64,000 nt of DNA from Chrysogorgia sp. JL179-B06 (taxonomy: Eukaryota; Cnidaria; Anthozoa; Scleralcyonacea; Chrysogorgiidae): the NCBI GenBank assembly GCA_035772405.1, contig JAYKKM010000222.1, positions 1,264,501 through 1,328,500 on the forward strand, read 5' to 3'. This document shows positions 11,797 to 24,015 of the stretch, in pieces. A program made the translations under genes and the position numbers. Numbering within the stretch: the first letter of the stretch is position 1; every line of letters starts with the position of its first letter. A model generated the notes under the pieces. The model saw only the letters and a program-made list of their open reading frames with translations, did not search any database and was not told where the DNA came from.

Positions 11797-13147
11797 AGTG
11801 GATGTGACATTAGTTTCTATTGACAAAACAAAGCTACACTGTTCAACATAGTTCGCAGTTCGACATTGTTTACATTTAGATATCCAATTGTCCAAATTTA
11901 ATACTATCATTGCTTACAATATATTAGCTTTTACTTCAATATAAACATAGCTCATTCCGTCGTTCGTTGTCTTTCAAATTGCGGTATATTCATACGTTGT
12001 GCTGCGTACTTTTACATACAGTCAATCATACACAAGCCCAAGTAGCCTGTAGTCCGAGTTAACGCCTATTCCCGTTCGTTTGTTCGATTTGAAACATGAC
12101 CGCACGACCGCCAGCAAATATTACAAACGTGAAGTTCGATTTGGCAGAAGTGTCGCTTGATTAAATGTTGTTCGAATTAGATGTATGGCGTTCAAACATT
12201 GAATTTTTACATAAACGCGCCATATGCATGATTACCGTATGTTATTTTAATATTACAAGGCTATATGATCGCCTTGATATGTGGTGTAGATTCTATAGTC
12301 TATTTATTGTATTCTCTATATGCTATAGAAATTTCTGGCATCATTCTGCTGGCATGCCTGATCAGTGATCCTGAACACTGCTCAAACCTCGTGTCAGTCC
12401 AGAGGCAGCATTTTACTTCTGATAAGAACTCCTAGCAATAATAATAATTTAACTAGATTACCAATAGGTAGTAAGCAAGCGTGAAAATCCGTGTCTGAAA
12501 GTGGGGGGATGACTGCATCGTTTGCGGAAAGTCAGAAGGGGGATAATCATACATTGGTCAAAAAGTGGGGGGATATACATCTCCCCCCATCCCCCCAGGA
12601 TTGACGCTCTTGAGTAAGTGCTGCGCAGAGTTCTGTGCAATTCTGGAGTGCTGAGAACAACCGGTTGTCGAGACCTGAACCCGAGTAAAGCAACAGAAGG
12701 GTATCCTGAGGTTATTTTGGGTGGATGTGGAGAATCAAAGGCGAATTGAGCGCAATTGTTTGTGTGTTTTTAATGAGAACTGAATGATAACGGTAAACTG
12801 CCAATGGCTGACAAAATATTGAAATTATTGGATATGACTCAGTTAATCTGTTTATAACGACCCCCTCACAGTTGTCAGGCGTACGGACATGGTTTCGAAT
12901 TTCTGATGACACGTGGCAGAGAGACACAAAACAGAAATTCAATGCTGTTTCGAATTGTTGATCGATAACGAATACGATAGTCGTCTCCGGCGCAGAATTT
13001 ATCTAAACATATATGCAGTAGAATTGTGCGGTAGAATACTCAAACACATTATTGTAATTTTATGGTAATTTTATATAGATATATTGAGCAATTTAGCATT
13101 TTAGCCATAGATCGGAATGGGAGACTCACCGGCTGATTTAATACAAA
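11797..13147. other. Non-coding DNA with a G-run/C-run transposon remnant
   Basis: No gene is supported. About 12500-12605 shows repeated TGGGGGGAT-like words facing CCCCCCAT-like words, typical of decayed non-autonomous elements, but no target duplication can be seen. The rest is unremarkable. Confidence 0.4.
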
Positions 13148-14869
13148 CAAGACGCCCGCTAGGCGTTAACTCGGGCTACTTGAGGTTGTGGCTTGTTGAA
13201 AGACATTGTAGGCAAATTCAGTGATTTGAATTCAATATACACAAATCTATAGTTGTAGGTACATGTAATGATACGGCTGTCAGTGCACATAACATAGTGT
13301 TGGCCAACGGCTTTGATTATACGAAGGTGAGTTGGCTCAGTATCCAAGCTGGCTTACTGAGAATTCTGCCCCACCAAATGAGCCACCATGTTTGCTGACC
13401 TAATCCAGTTCTAGCCAACAGGGTCAGCCTGGTAAGCGAGCCGGCCTGTGTTCATGTAATAACAATTCATATGGTCAGTCCGGCAAACAGGTTTAGTTTG
13501 AGCAAGTATTAAATCAGTTAATCTTTTTCTCAGTGTATAAGGCATAGCAGTAAATCAAACCATTTAGCTGGCAGTAGCAAGGTGTCATAAGCTATTATAA
13601 ACAATTTAAATAAATGTAATTCAAAATCATCATTTCTTTGAAGTTATATAACATTTTGAGCCAGTAAACATATTCATAATTTTAGCATATTTATTATTTT
13701 GAGAGGCTTTATACATACTAGTGACTAGTCCAGTGGGCCAGCCAGCTAGCTAATTGTAATATAAAGACAGATTACTGCATAGTTAACTATGTTACTGTCT
13801 CGGTTAGCGAGCCAACTCGCTTTCCGTGTAGTCAAGGCCAAAATTCAGACCTGTCACTGGTAAACCAGCAAACAACAACAAACTCTTTACTCCTTGATCT
13901 TGATAGTTGGTATGGGTGTCAGAGATTTATATACTGTGTGTTCATTTGTAAGCATTTGTGTATAATAATACATGTATGAACAATCGATACAAACTTACTG
14001 ATAACCCAGAACATTTTGGAGCCCCATTTAATCTTACAGGTAAAATATCGAGTGAAACAGGGTTACTCAATGGCAACAATGAGTGTCAGAGATTTATATA
14101 CTCTAGTCTGTACGTTCATTTGTAAGCATTCGCATATAATAATATGAACAATCGATACAAACTTACTGATAACCCAGAACACTTTGGAGCCCCATTTAAG
14201 CTTACAGGTAAAATATCAATATCAATATAAGTGAAACAGGGTAAAATTCGATAGCAACATTGCATACTTTAATAATAGTACTTGGTATATGTGAAACAAT
14301 AAACTATAGCATCGACTTTATTTTGTATAACATAACATGATAACAATAAACAATGCAGGCAACAAAGTTTATAAAAATATTACAGTTACCTCAGAACAGT
14401 TAACATATTTTCAAAAAGCATTCATACGTTGAGTTTCATATTAAATTGTTAAACATAGGTTTAATCGAGTACACATCAGCGTACAGGTACGGCATTTTCA
14501 GTGTACGGTTATCGAGATCTCAGATCGCAGACAGAGACCACCAAGGCACCAACCGTGTCTAAATCGCTCGTTATCTTTTAGTGTAGCCGTAGGTCTTCGG
14601 CGATCGGCGTGTGCGATTGTAAGCATCGTGAGATCAAGATACTGCCAGCCACATCAAATATTTTCAGTGAAGAACACTCGAGGAAAGGTAACCAGATGAG
14701 TATTAAAAATATGACAATGGCGCATAAATATATGCAGTGGTTCAGATCGATCTCGTACCCAGTCCCAAGTGGGATGATGCAAGAATTGCCATTTCGCGAC
14801 ATTGCCAAATAAACAGAGCCCTTTTTAAGACTCGTGCTCTCCCCCCACAGGGGGAGGCCCGAGTAATTA
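13148..14869. repeat. Dispersed repeat family H, copy 1
   Basis: The left end ACAAGACGCCCGCTAGGCG and the right end GCCCGAGTAATTA are shared with a second copy at 20883-22942, as is internal sequence around 14300-14400 (CATCGACTTTATTTTG). On the minus strand the element would start TAATTACTCGGGC and end with a small hairpin (ACGCC/GGCGT) followed by CTTGT, which resembles a Helitron-type end but lacks the usual CTRR. Inside, a ~168 bp segment is duplicated in tandem (13917-14084, 14085-14250). No coding potential is seen. Confidence 0.6.
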
Positions 14870-15240
14870 TGTCTGTATTTATACAGCCGGAGCGAGAAAT
14901 CTGAAACCTACACACGCGAAAACAACTGGTATGAGATAGATGAAAGAAAATGGTTTCCGTATATTTAAAGTTAGAAATTGAACTCACTCATCTAAAGTTT
15001 AAGCTTTGCAACTGTGGCAGACTGACTGACTCACTGACAACTGACGACGGCGATCGAAGAAGTGTGAAAGAGAATTCCAATTCACGTGCAAAGGATTGTG
15101 CTTATGGGCTGTGCAAAGGATTGTGGTTGATAACGCAAAGGATTGTGGTTGAAAATCAAGTCAATATTTTTTGCGCCTTGAATTATGAATCACTGCTACG
15201 CTCACTGCGCAGCAATTACTTATATAGAGCTATTTATATT
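14870..15240. other. Non-coding DNA, no gene recognised
   Basis: A frame open on the plus strand at 14950-15246 has no similarity I recognise and no splice context. The motif CAAAGGATTGTG repeats three times near 15090-15145. Nothing else can be named. Confidence 0.35.
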
Positions 15241-15935
15241 TGCTGATCAACAGCGCTTCACAAATATAATAAAGTACATTCTATGATAATTATATTAAAT
15301 TCAAATAATAAAAACAATTAAGAAGAACTAAAATAAGTTATAAAGTTAGACTAAAAATTACTAAAAGCTGCCCGAAAAAGATAGGTCTTAACTGTCTTTT
15401 TGAAGATGTTGATCGATTTAGTTTCGCGAATATGAATCGGAGACTATTCCACAGTTCAGGAGCGGCAACTGCAGAAAAGGATCTGTCCCCAAGTGTTTAG
15501 GCAGCATTTTCCCCGTGGGGTGCTCGAGAAACAGACTGTCACTAGACCTCAGACTGTAAGCAGACTTTGGCTTGATAGTAATTAAATCACTAAGATAAGA
15601 TGGTGATAGCCCATAGATTGCCTTAAATGTTAGTAATAAAATTTTAAAATGAATACGTGAAGTAACTGGTAACCAATGTAGTTCATATAAAGCTGGAGTT
15701 ATGTGGGTCACACTTTCCCATATCAAATACAAGTCTTGCAGCAGCATTTTGAACTCGCTGTAGTTTAATAGTTTGTGACTTAGGTAGACCATATAGTAAA
15801 CTATTGCAATAGTCAAGGCGACTGGAATTATAAATTGCATGAACCAACATCAGTAAAGCGTCACGAGATAGGTATTTCTTAATTCGTCTGATGTTATGAA
15901 ATGAAGTTAGTTCTGCTTTGAAATATTATTTTGGG
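15240..15935 (-). mobile_element. L2/CR1-like LINE 3' fragment
   Basis: Reading leftward, the translation contains THITPALYELHWLPVTSRI, FKILLLTFKAIYGLSP and YSLRSSDSLFLEHP, the conserved C-terminal segment of cnidarian L2/CR1-like retrotransposon proteins. The minus-strand 3' end shows the usual TATTTGTGAAGCGCTG tail near 15245-15265. The reading frame is interrupted downstream, so the copy is dead. The 5' part, including the catalytic reverse transcriptase, is missing. Confidence 0.8.
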
Positions 15936-16905
15936 TGCCGTGATAAGAACTTCGCGGTTAAGCGAATCAGCCGGGCTAGCCTCATTTGGCTTTGGTTTTG
16001 ACGTATTCTAAATATGTCTTCTGCGCCAGAAACAACCAACTCGACGTTTCAGATATGTAATTCATTCTCTGTTATCTCACCAACAAAGCTACGATATTTG
16101 CCAGTGTGAATTTTCTAGCGTTATAAAGTAAGAAAAAAACACCTACCAGTTTGCTCCTTGTCGCTTCTCAACTTGATGTTCAACGTCTCAACTATAGTGC
16201 AATGACAAATTCACATCAGTTTATATTAGCTCTTCGTGATTTCATGCGCAACTGCGTTTCAAACGTGGGTTGACAAAAATTCTTTTTCTTAACAGCAATA
16301 ATCAAAATAACCAAAGAATGCTCTCTTCGGAACCAGCGGGGCTTTATTTTCGCCGCACGCAAATGAACCGCTATAGTCAAACGTATCAAAACAATCCACT
16401 AACAACATCTGCTCGTCAACAGCATTCGAGAAAGAAACATTTACAAATAGATTTGACTAGCTGGTCTGATTACTTCAACCTGGCCACCTAAAGTGAGTAG
16501 AATACTGGGATTGTCAAAAAAGAGAATTACAACAGTTAGGAACAGCTATTTTTATGTAATAACCGGGTATATGTCGCCCACGGTGCACGGTGCAGCATAC
16601 AAAGCCTCATGCAAAGGCAAAGGAGAGCCTGTCCTTTCACCATTTAGTATGAGCTGCAAAAAGTAATAAAAGGTTAATATCGTATAAAAGTTAGAAATAC
16701 CTAATATTACCTGATTCTGATCTATTCCATGTTCTCGAGGCTTTTCTGGCCTTTAGTTTTTAATTGCTTTACCTTACCATTGGTGGGAATTCAGTGTTAT
16801 GTAAATTTGACATCCCCCTAAAGAACTTTACAAATTGATTTGATTAGTAGATGCTTTAGTTCACCTAAAATGAGAATATATAGCATTCGTTATAAGATCA
16901 ACGCA
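15936..16905. other. Non-coding DNA, no gene recognised
   Basis: A short open frame at 16270-16491 has no recognisable domain. The start of the ~600 bp repeat X lies at the right end. Nothing else is supported. Confidence 0.35.
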
Positions 16906-17560
16906 CGTGAATTAATGCGGGCAAGGCCAAGACCAATGTATGTCGTCATCGAATTGAACACTTGCATGCTTGCAGTTCTCCGTTTACCGAACTGGTCCGA
17001 ACAGAGTGGCTCAAGCTCGAGAATTCATCTGTGTTAGAATATAGTGAATATAGAATAATCATTCGATAGGTTAAAATGCTAGAATATTGCCATAAATTTA
17101 CAGAAATGAAGTTAACCTTGATTGGAAATTCAATGGCCAGGTGGATTTGTTGATTTTGTGGCGATTCGTAGAGCATTCGTAGCATATTTTAGATTCATAG
17201 GCATAAGATTCAGTTCAGTTGTGATTAATGTGTTCTCTCTTATCAGAAATCCAATTCGACGTTTATATATCTGCGTTTTGTACATCTATATTTCAAATTA
17301 AACGTTGGAACGAAGGTATATTGCGATCGTTCACATATCTATCGTCAACCAATATAATAAATATACCATTATTTCGATATTAGGGTCGCGTGTGGTTCAG
17401 GTACAAAACAAATATCACGAAAATAATTTTAAAATATTAATAAATTAACGCTTTGTATACTAGATAATACCGAACAAATGATAATTGCGTCGAGACAAAA
17501 ACTAAAAAATATCAATGGTGATCCATCAATAGATTAGGAAATAATATAATTATGGCGCTG
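16906..17560. repeat. Dispersed repeat X, copy 1
   Basis: This segment aligns in direct orientation with 25385-25945, 30915-31545 and 32340-32985. Shared landmarks are GAATTGAACAC or close forms, AAAATGCTAGAATATTGC, and the AT-rich end AAAATATTAATAAATTAA. Copy 1 stands alone, whereas the other three are followed by a LINE-derived segment. No conserved open frame is seen, so it is non-coding. Confidence 0.7.
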
Positions 17561-19079
17561 TTATATAAGCGGTGATGTTTGAGCCCAGAGGGGCTGATTC
17601 GCTAAACGAAATTCTTATCATGGCTGCAGACACCCACAATGATATTTGAAAGCAGTATAAAGTTAATTCAAATTATCTTTTTTCGTCGAGGGATGATTTT
17701 CGCGACATAACTCAGCCTGGTTAGCAGGGCTAGTCCGGCTCATATAAACGGGGGACATGTGACTCAAAAGGACCTTCACACTTTCTAGAACCTCTAACCC
17801 TAATCTCAATCGTAATCCTAACTGTAACTTTGATCCTAACCTTAAACCTATACCACTAACCGTAGCTAACCCTAACCTAACGAAAAATAAAGACCAGACA
17901 AAAACAGAAAGGTCCTTTTGAGTTTTTAGATAAACTTCCGCTCAATTCCCAAACTTTCTTTGTCACTTGAATCACTGTGCAATGTCTTTGCGTGTCCCGG
18001 GGACATTTCCCCTGTTGAGGACACACGAGGCGACATGTCAGAGAAGTAATATTTCAAATCCGAGTTGGTGTTCTAGGTGGTTTCTAAATCCCACGTGCCG
18101 TTAACAATGGCGAGGCGTAGCCGAGCTATTGTTAACGGCACATGGGATTTGGGAACCAAGTCTATAACAATAACGAGTATTTGAAATAGCTTCTCACACA
18201 TCATTAGATATTCATACTGAGCACTGAGGACAATTAATGACAAATAATGATATGTGAAGGAATGGGGTACCGCGTGATTGTGAACAAACCTGCCGTTTGT
18301 AAAGGCGTATAGTTGATGGCGTCGGAGGCGAAGAAGAAACGATTTCGAGAACCACAAACTCTCGAGAATAGCATCCATGTCGTAAAAAAGGCGGTTCCGC
18401 GAAGTACAATCGCTGGGGTGTTCGGATTTTTGAAGAATGGTAAGCTGAACGTGCAAACAAATTAGTCATGTCAGAGAGCAACCGTTTGGCTTAGATTTGA
18501 CCCAGATTGAAATTTAGATTCTAGCTTGTGTGCAATGTCTATGAAAAGCATGAACTTTAATTTGGATGATTAAATTTGTGTTAGGAATTGCCGACAAGGA
18601 TGCTGACCCGTATCCTGAGAAAACACTTTATCAAATTGTGTGTTCGTTGAGGTGATACATTCTACTGTATTTAGAACACATTTCTCAACAGAGTATTTAA
18701 ATTTTTAATTGACATATATATTGTTTTCCCTCATCTTCAAAGCCTTGAATTAACTAAGTTGCTGGTTTAGACTGGGTTACGAAGGCAGCGGATTGGCCGA
18801 AGTGCTATGAATAGTCTAATGATGTGTGAGAAGGAAAAGACTATAGACATAGTGCTAAAGTGCGGTGCACTGTGGCGTTAAAAATCTGACGAACGAACGA
18901 ACTCACACACGGAATATAAAGCGTTGCTAAAGGCACCGCAATAGAATAACGTTCTTTGATTGGTTTATTTTAATTTTGTTGCAGTGGTTTATTAAAATGT
19001 TGTCCCCGCGCGAGTCAAGATTTCGCAATGGTGCATAGCGATACGTCCCCACGATTTGTCGCCTCGTATGTCCCAACAT
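17561..19079. other. Non-coding DNA with a degenerate telomere-like tract and a palindrome
   Basis: At 17795-17885 a run of CTAACCCTAA- and AATCCTAAC-like words resembles a decayed interstitial (TTAGGG)n tract. About 17940-17998 recurs near 19855-19912 (CTTTGTCACTTGAAT). A perfect-arm palindrome at 18085-18153 is listed separately. No gene is supported. Confidence 0.45.
18085..18153. repeat. Palindrome with GAGGCGTAGCCGA loop
   Basis: Arms of about 26 bp (AAATCCCACGTGCCGTTAAC and its near-perfect complement) face each other around GAGGCGTAGCCGAG. The loop is itself a mini-hairpin (GGC/GCC). A similar loop sits in the palindrome at 20772-20890 with unrelated arms. Confidence 0.8.
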
Positions 19080-19082
19080 TAA

Positions 19083-19494
19083 AGGACATTGGCAACAAAA
19101 ATTAAGTTTGTCTAATATGAGAGAACTCGTAAAATAATAGAGTAACACCTTTTACAACTTTTCCATATTTTACTTCGTTTTTGAAATATTTCAGTTTGTT
19201 TGATATGTAAATGAGATGGTCTCTGACGTCAGGTGCATGGTTGATAATTTTCACTCATTAAATTACGGTAATGAACGTTGTAAACTTAGCAATCACTGAG
19301 ATATATAAGACATTTTTAATGTGTGAAAATTCTCTACCCTGCACATGACGTCAGAGACCATCTCATTTACGTATAAAACAAACTGAAATATTTCAAAAAC
19401 GAAGTAAAATACGGAAAAGTTGTAAAAGGTGTTACTCTATAATTTTACGAGTTCTTTCATATTAGACAAACTCAATTGTTGTTGCCAATGTCCT
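19083..19494. mobile_element. TTAA MITE with long inverted arms
   Basis: TTAA flanks both ends (19079-19082 and 19495-19498). The ends AGGACATTGGCAACAA and TTGTTGCCAATGTCCT are inverted, and inverted similarity continues for roughly 160 bp through the GACGTCAG/CTGACGTC segments. It lies directly before, and appears inserted in, a LINE fragment. Confidence 0.85.
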
Positions 19495-20765
19495 TTAAAG
19501 CAATTAGGAGTCATTCTTGATGATCAGCTTTTGTGGAATGTGCATATTCGTAATATTACAACCAAAGCAGCAAAAGTACTAGGCATTTTAAAGTGCATAT
19601 CAACGGTTTGCGGGATATTTTACATATTCGTATAATATTTAAGTTCTATCAGGAAGAAATGTAATATTTGTTGTCGTTCGAACATTTCATATATTGGACC
19701 AACTTTTCCCTCTGCTAAAGTTGATTTACTAGTCACGGGAAATGACCTACGTCAAACAGCGACACGCGAAAACATTGCACATCGATACAACAGCGAAATA
19801 CAAAGAAAGTTTGGCACAGAACTTTAAACGACAGACCTATGTATACAAAATTCGCTCAATTCCCAAACGTTCTTTGTCACTTGAATTACTGTGCAATGTC
19901 CTTGCGTGTCCCTGCTTTGACGTCATTTATGACGTCGTTGTAAATCAACTTTAGCAGAGGAAAAAGCATGAAGATAGCATTTTCGGATGACAAGATATTT
20001 TAAAATTCTTTTCACGAGATGCTAAAGATCACAAATGTGTAAAATCGCCAAACCCAAGATAAGCATGTTAAAACGAATCGAACCTTTTGTCCCAAAGGAT
20101 ATCTTAATTAGCGAACAATAATTCTTTATTTCTTCTAGCCCGCAATTCAGGCTGTTGGGGAGGGGTTGGGGTTGGCTGAACGGGAGGGCGGCGGAAACGA
20201 ACGGGGGACTGGTTTCCGGAGCCCTCCCGTTATATAATTCTTCAGATAATAATGCTATAATTCTTCCTTATTTTGATTGCTGCAGTTAGGTATGGGAAAA
20301 CTGTCGTAATTATTTGCTTGATAACTTGCAAAAAATACAAAATAGGACGGCAAGAATAATTACTGGTATATCACGATATGCGATTATAGCACGTGATTTG
20401 TGAAGGAAACTTAATTGGCCCACTCTTAAAGAAAGATGATCACACCAAAAATCAATGTTCATGTTCAAAGTAAAAATATATAAGCAAGTATAGTTAGCAG
20501 CATGGCAGAAATACTTAATGAAAACTATCATTCTAAGAAGTTGACTCGAGGGTATCTTCCTCAACTCATGAAGCCCTCAACAATCTACACTGGCATCCAC
20601 TTATGTGCCGGCGCTATTGGCATTGCATCATAACCATTTTCCAGTGTTAAAATAATTTAACAGAAACGTTTTTTCATGCTAAGAATATAATGCTTTGGAC
20701 CCCAATATTAAATCACTCGAACTATTAGCTACCTTTAGAAACGAACTCCTTAAGTTACCATATTA
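19495..20765 (+). mobile_element. CR1-like LINE fragment, decayed, with a fold-back insert
   Basis: At 19498-19600 the translation shows QLGVILDDQLLWNVHI, and at about 20300-20360 it shows LQKIQNRTARIITGIS; both are standard C-terminal LINE segments. Frameshifts and stops are frequent. An inverted pair (CCTCTGCTAAAGTTGATTTAC at about 19708 and its complement near 19941) bounds a ~265 bp insert at about 19704-19970. The same LINE family recurs at 25945-26260, 29165-29300, 29640-29800, 31545-31810 and 32990-33190. Confidence 0.7.
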
Positions 20766-20771
20766 AGATTT

Positions 20772-20890
20772 AATAGATAATTACTGAGGCCAACGGCATT
20801 ATTGGATATATTGTAGTCAGCTGAGGGCGTAGCCCGAAGCTGACTACAATATATCCAATAATGCCGTTTGGCCGAAGTAATTATCTATTA
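20772..20890. repeat. Perfect palindrome with GAGGGCGTAGCCCGA loop
   Basis: Arms of about 52 bp match almost base for base in inverted orientation (ATTGGATATATTGTAGTCAG and its complement) around GAGGGCGTAGCCCGA. It abuts the left end of family H copy 2. The GC-rich loop resembles that at 18085-18153 although the arms are unrelated. Confidence 0.85.
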
Positions 20891-22942
20891 TAACAAGACG
20901 CCCGCTAGGCGTTAACTCGGGCTACTTTAGGTTAGCCTGTGCAAGCTAGGGCAGGCTATACTTTAACTCTTTGGCATATTGAAGACTATGGTGTAACAAG
21001 CTAAACAGCTTGAAGAAACATTATTTCTTCCCAAAACCAACATTTTGAACCAGAAACATATTTATAATTTTAGTGCATTTATAATTTGAGCATGCTCACC
21101 TCATTTAGGGACCGGTCATTATTTATGGATCGATATACTGGGTTGGGTAAAATTGACCCTGGGTCATGAAATATTTTGCCCTCATTTCTACGGGCTATGA
21201 CATTTTTTTGTTCATCAAGTGTAACACACAATAATTAAAAAGTGTATAATAAAAAAGTGTAAAACACAATAAGATGAGCACAAGCACACATAAAAACAAA
21301 GTGTTTGTGTTTTTAGTGAGACAGAAAAAACAAAACAATAAATTTTCTTCTTACATTATTTCTGTTCATGTGTGAAACAGCATTTTAAAAGTTCTGAAAA
21401 GGTCTCATCAGTGTGGAAATGCACCAGTCATGTAACTTGCAAAACAACATGCATTTCCATATTTCATCGGATGTGCCCATGAATCCATGATCTCACAAGG
21501 ATCAACCTTATTAAATTCACCAATTATGCTTGTTTGGACAGGCTTCAAAAATTTTATTCCCGGATAGTGAGTCGAGAAAATATTTGAATTAATAGCTCTC
21601 TCTCCAACCCAGTAAACCCTATAAATAATTACCATGGTCCCGAATTAGTATTGGATAATTGACAAATTACTGTGATGACATGGTTACTGAGAAAACTCAG
21701 ATACCAGGCCAGCTTGCCTCCATGTAATCAAGGGCAAAAATCACTTTTAAAGGTGTACAATTATGTGTCTGGCTGTGCAGATCAACTAACATGCAGTTGG
21801 CAAACAACAACAATTTGTGTTGGGTGAGGGACAATGAAAATACATGGCTGCACAAGATGTCACTGGAAAACCAGCGAACAATAGCAAACACTTCATCGAT
21901 TGGCCGGAGTTGATCTGGATAGGATTTGGTCTGGGTGTCAGATACGAAATGTTCATTTATATTCATATAAGCATCTGCATTCGATATGAACAGTCGATAC
22001 ATAGCTATAGGTCAACCGTGTATTTAATTCATTTTGCCAACTCAACAATGACGACAGTTCAATCAAAACCACAGCTGTGTGTCTAAATATTTACAAAATG
22101 TGTGAATAGACAACTAATAAAATGTATATATAATATACATTCATTTACCAAGCCAATATATTAAATAACTTACACATATTATATAGATTAAGATTTGATG
22201 AAATTATAATGAAAAGAAGAGTATCTGACTTTGAGTCATTAATTATCAGCAATATAAACTTCTAAAGATAACTGGGAACTTTTTGCATTGTGAAATACTG
22301 AAACAGAGTTGTTTGATGATTTATTAGGCAAAACCTGTGACTGTGACAGTTATACTAAATAACTACAAACTATAAACTGTTGAATCGCATAACGGTTAAT
22401 GATCACATCGACTTTATTTTGCATGATATTTGCAACAACACAATAAACAATACAAGCAAAAATAAAACAAATGACAAATATTACAGTTACCTCAATACAT
22501 TTAACGTATTTCAATTACCGTCTGATTTCAATACAGCATTCATATAACCTATCAAGTCGGCTTCATCAACGACAACGTTCTTCGTGCTTCTTTTTCTTCG
22601 ATTATCGTGGAAATTGTAGCTTGTTTGAGAGATTGATTTCGAGTTTGTACTGGGCTGTGACGAAAAAGCTGTTGGGATCTATGATGCAACAAGATACTTC
22701 CCAGCCACATAACTTCGAAAACTTCCAAGCAATCGCTGGCAAAAACACTTCGCTTTTTGTCACGAAAAAGTTGTCGGGATCTAACTTCGAACACTTCCAA
22801 GCAAGTGCGCGTACAAGGATTGAGACGCCTGGGTACGAGGCAGTGTCGCAAAGCCTGTTGGGTCCATAACTCGACCAAAAATTATACGACCAAAAAAACT
22901 AATAACACTGGATCCTAAACTCGGCTAAAGCCCGAGTAATTA
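20883..22942. repeat. Dispersed repeat family H, copy 2
   Basis: It shares the left end ACAAGACGCCCGCTAGGCG, the right end GCCCGAGTAATTA and internal blocks with 13148-14869. The short open frames within it (for example 22471-22869) are not conserved in copy 1 and are unlikely to be genes. The right end is immediately followed by the transposon at 22943-24010, which used its terminal TAATTA as target. Confidence 0.6.
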
Positions 22943-23207
22943 CTGACCCACGTCAAAACCCATTGTGCTCTGCCTGCAGTATGTCAACAATTTCAGCCAC
23001 CATCTCTAATAATATAGTTCTATTGTTTATGATTTGAATAGGGTTCTGGCGTGAGAATTGTAGAATGTGCGTAGTTTATTGTTTGTATGACAGCTTTTTT
23101 GTTATATTGATAAGAAATTTTAAAATCCTAAAATTTGCATGTTAGAAGGTGAGCCACAAATTTTTATTCAGGCGATTTAGCAAGGTTTAGCAATTCGCAC
23201 GGTAAAG

Positions 23208-23617
23208 ATGGAAGATTCTTCGGAAGACGAAAGTATATATATCACCCAGGCGTCGACCAAAGACAAAAAGTTAAACGAAGATAAAGGTGTTGATGATATT
23301 GAGCTGGCTGTATTATTCGAGAACGAAAAAGTACAAGAGAGACAAAACGAACCCGATGAATATAAAAGCAGTGTAGAGGGCGTGAACAATTCTGAAATCT
23401 TCGAAGGTTAGTTCGCTAATTTTATAGGTTGGTAAATTCCTTTCCTCGTTCACTGTTTGTCGTAATGAAAGTCTGTTTTTACCATCTAGGAAGTAGATTT
23501 CGAAAACCGATAACGTCCGAAGAGTGCCAAACCTTCGAGAAAAGTTGGGTATCTAACGCGAGTCGCAGGAAATGGGGTTGGGTGTTGAAAACGTTTGAAC
23601 AGTGTAATTATTTATAA
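23208..23617 (+). CDS. Two-exon coding unit inside a transposon; basic C-terminus resembles DUF3504-type N-terminal domains
   Basis: Exon 1 starts at an ATG in good context (AAGATGG) and encodes about 66 acidic, Glu/Asp/Ser-rich residues. It ends at GAAG with donor GTTAGT at about 23408. A pyrimidine-rich acceptor (TTTTTACCATCTAG) precedes exon 2 at about 23490. Joining in phase gives a basic, Trp-rich tail (FRKPITSEECQTFEKSW and following) ending at a stop at 23615-23617. The protein would be about 109 residues. The tail resembles the short N-terminal segment of cnidarian DUF3504/Crypton-derived proteins (ZMYM2/QRICH1-like), but the tyrosine recombinase domain is absent. Both exons lie within the TIRs at 22943-24010. 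Splicing is inferred only from consensus sites. It could be a captured gene fragment or a protein used by the transposon. Confidence 0.4.
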
Positions 23618-23730
23618 TCTGAAATGTGTTGTGTGAATTAAATTGTGTGGAAGTGCTTCAACTGTTTTGCTTTTGTTTTTTTCTTATGCTTGCATTGCCA
23701 GTGAAACTGGACCAAGCATTATTATTTGCT

Positions 23731-23850
23731 GCAATATTTTTAATAATGCAGCTAGCATACTGCAATATTTTTAATATTGCAGTGCGCTAGCTGCAATATT
23801 TTTAATATTGCAGTGTGCTAGCTGCAATATTTTTAATATTGCAGTGTGCT
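23731..23850. repeat. Tandem repeat of palindromic CTGCAATATTTTTAATATTGCAG units
   Basis: Three to four head-to-tail copies with a period of about 31-37 bp are present. Each unit is a self-complementary CTGCAATATT/AATATTGCAG hairpin followed by TGTGCTAG or a variant. It sits between the coding unit and the right TIR of the transposon. Confidence 0.85.
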
Positions 23851-24015
23851 AGTTTAGTACGTTTAGAATTACCCCTGATAATTTCCCGTCAAAAAGACCG
23901 TCGAAAAACACCGTCGCCGTTTTTCTTAAGAAAGTTGAATAAAAAACTAAAACAGGCTGAAATCGTTGAGATACTGCAGGCAGAGCACAATGGGTTTTGA
24001 CGTGGGTCAGTAATT

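Larger units (their letters stand above)
22943..24010. mobile_element. Young TIR transposon carrying a two-exon coding unit
   Basis: Inverted terminal repeats of 56 bp, starting CTGACCCACGTCAAAACC, differ at only two positions between the ends. TAATTA lies directly outside both ends (22937-22942 and 24011-24016), a 6 bp target duplication. No transposase is visible. Inside are a plausible spliced coding unit (23208-23617) and a palindromic minisatellite (23731-23850). A DNA transposon that has captured host exons is one reading. Confidence 0.8.

Noticed and set aside
17795..17885. A true interstitial telomere array
   Set aside because: Only degenerate CTAACCC-like words without regular hexamer spacing are present.
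22471..22878. Overlapping frames of 132 and 108 codons on opposite strands
   Set aside because: They lie in family H repeat DNA, are not conserved in copy 1 and have no recognisable domain.
13148..22942. Family H as a confirmed Helitron
   Set aside because: The 3' hairpin is followed by CTTG, not CTRR, and no Rep/helicase remnant is visible, so only a repeat family is claimed.
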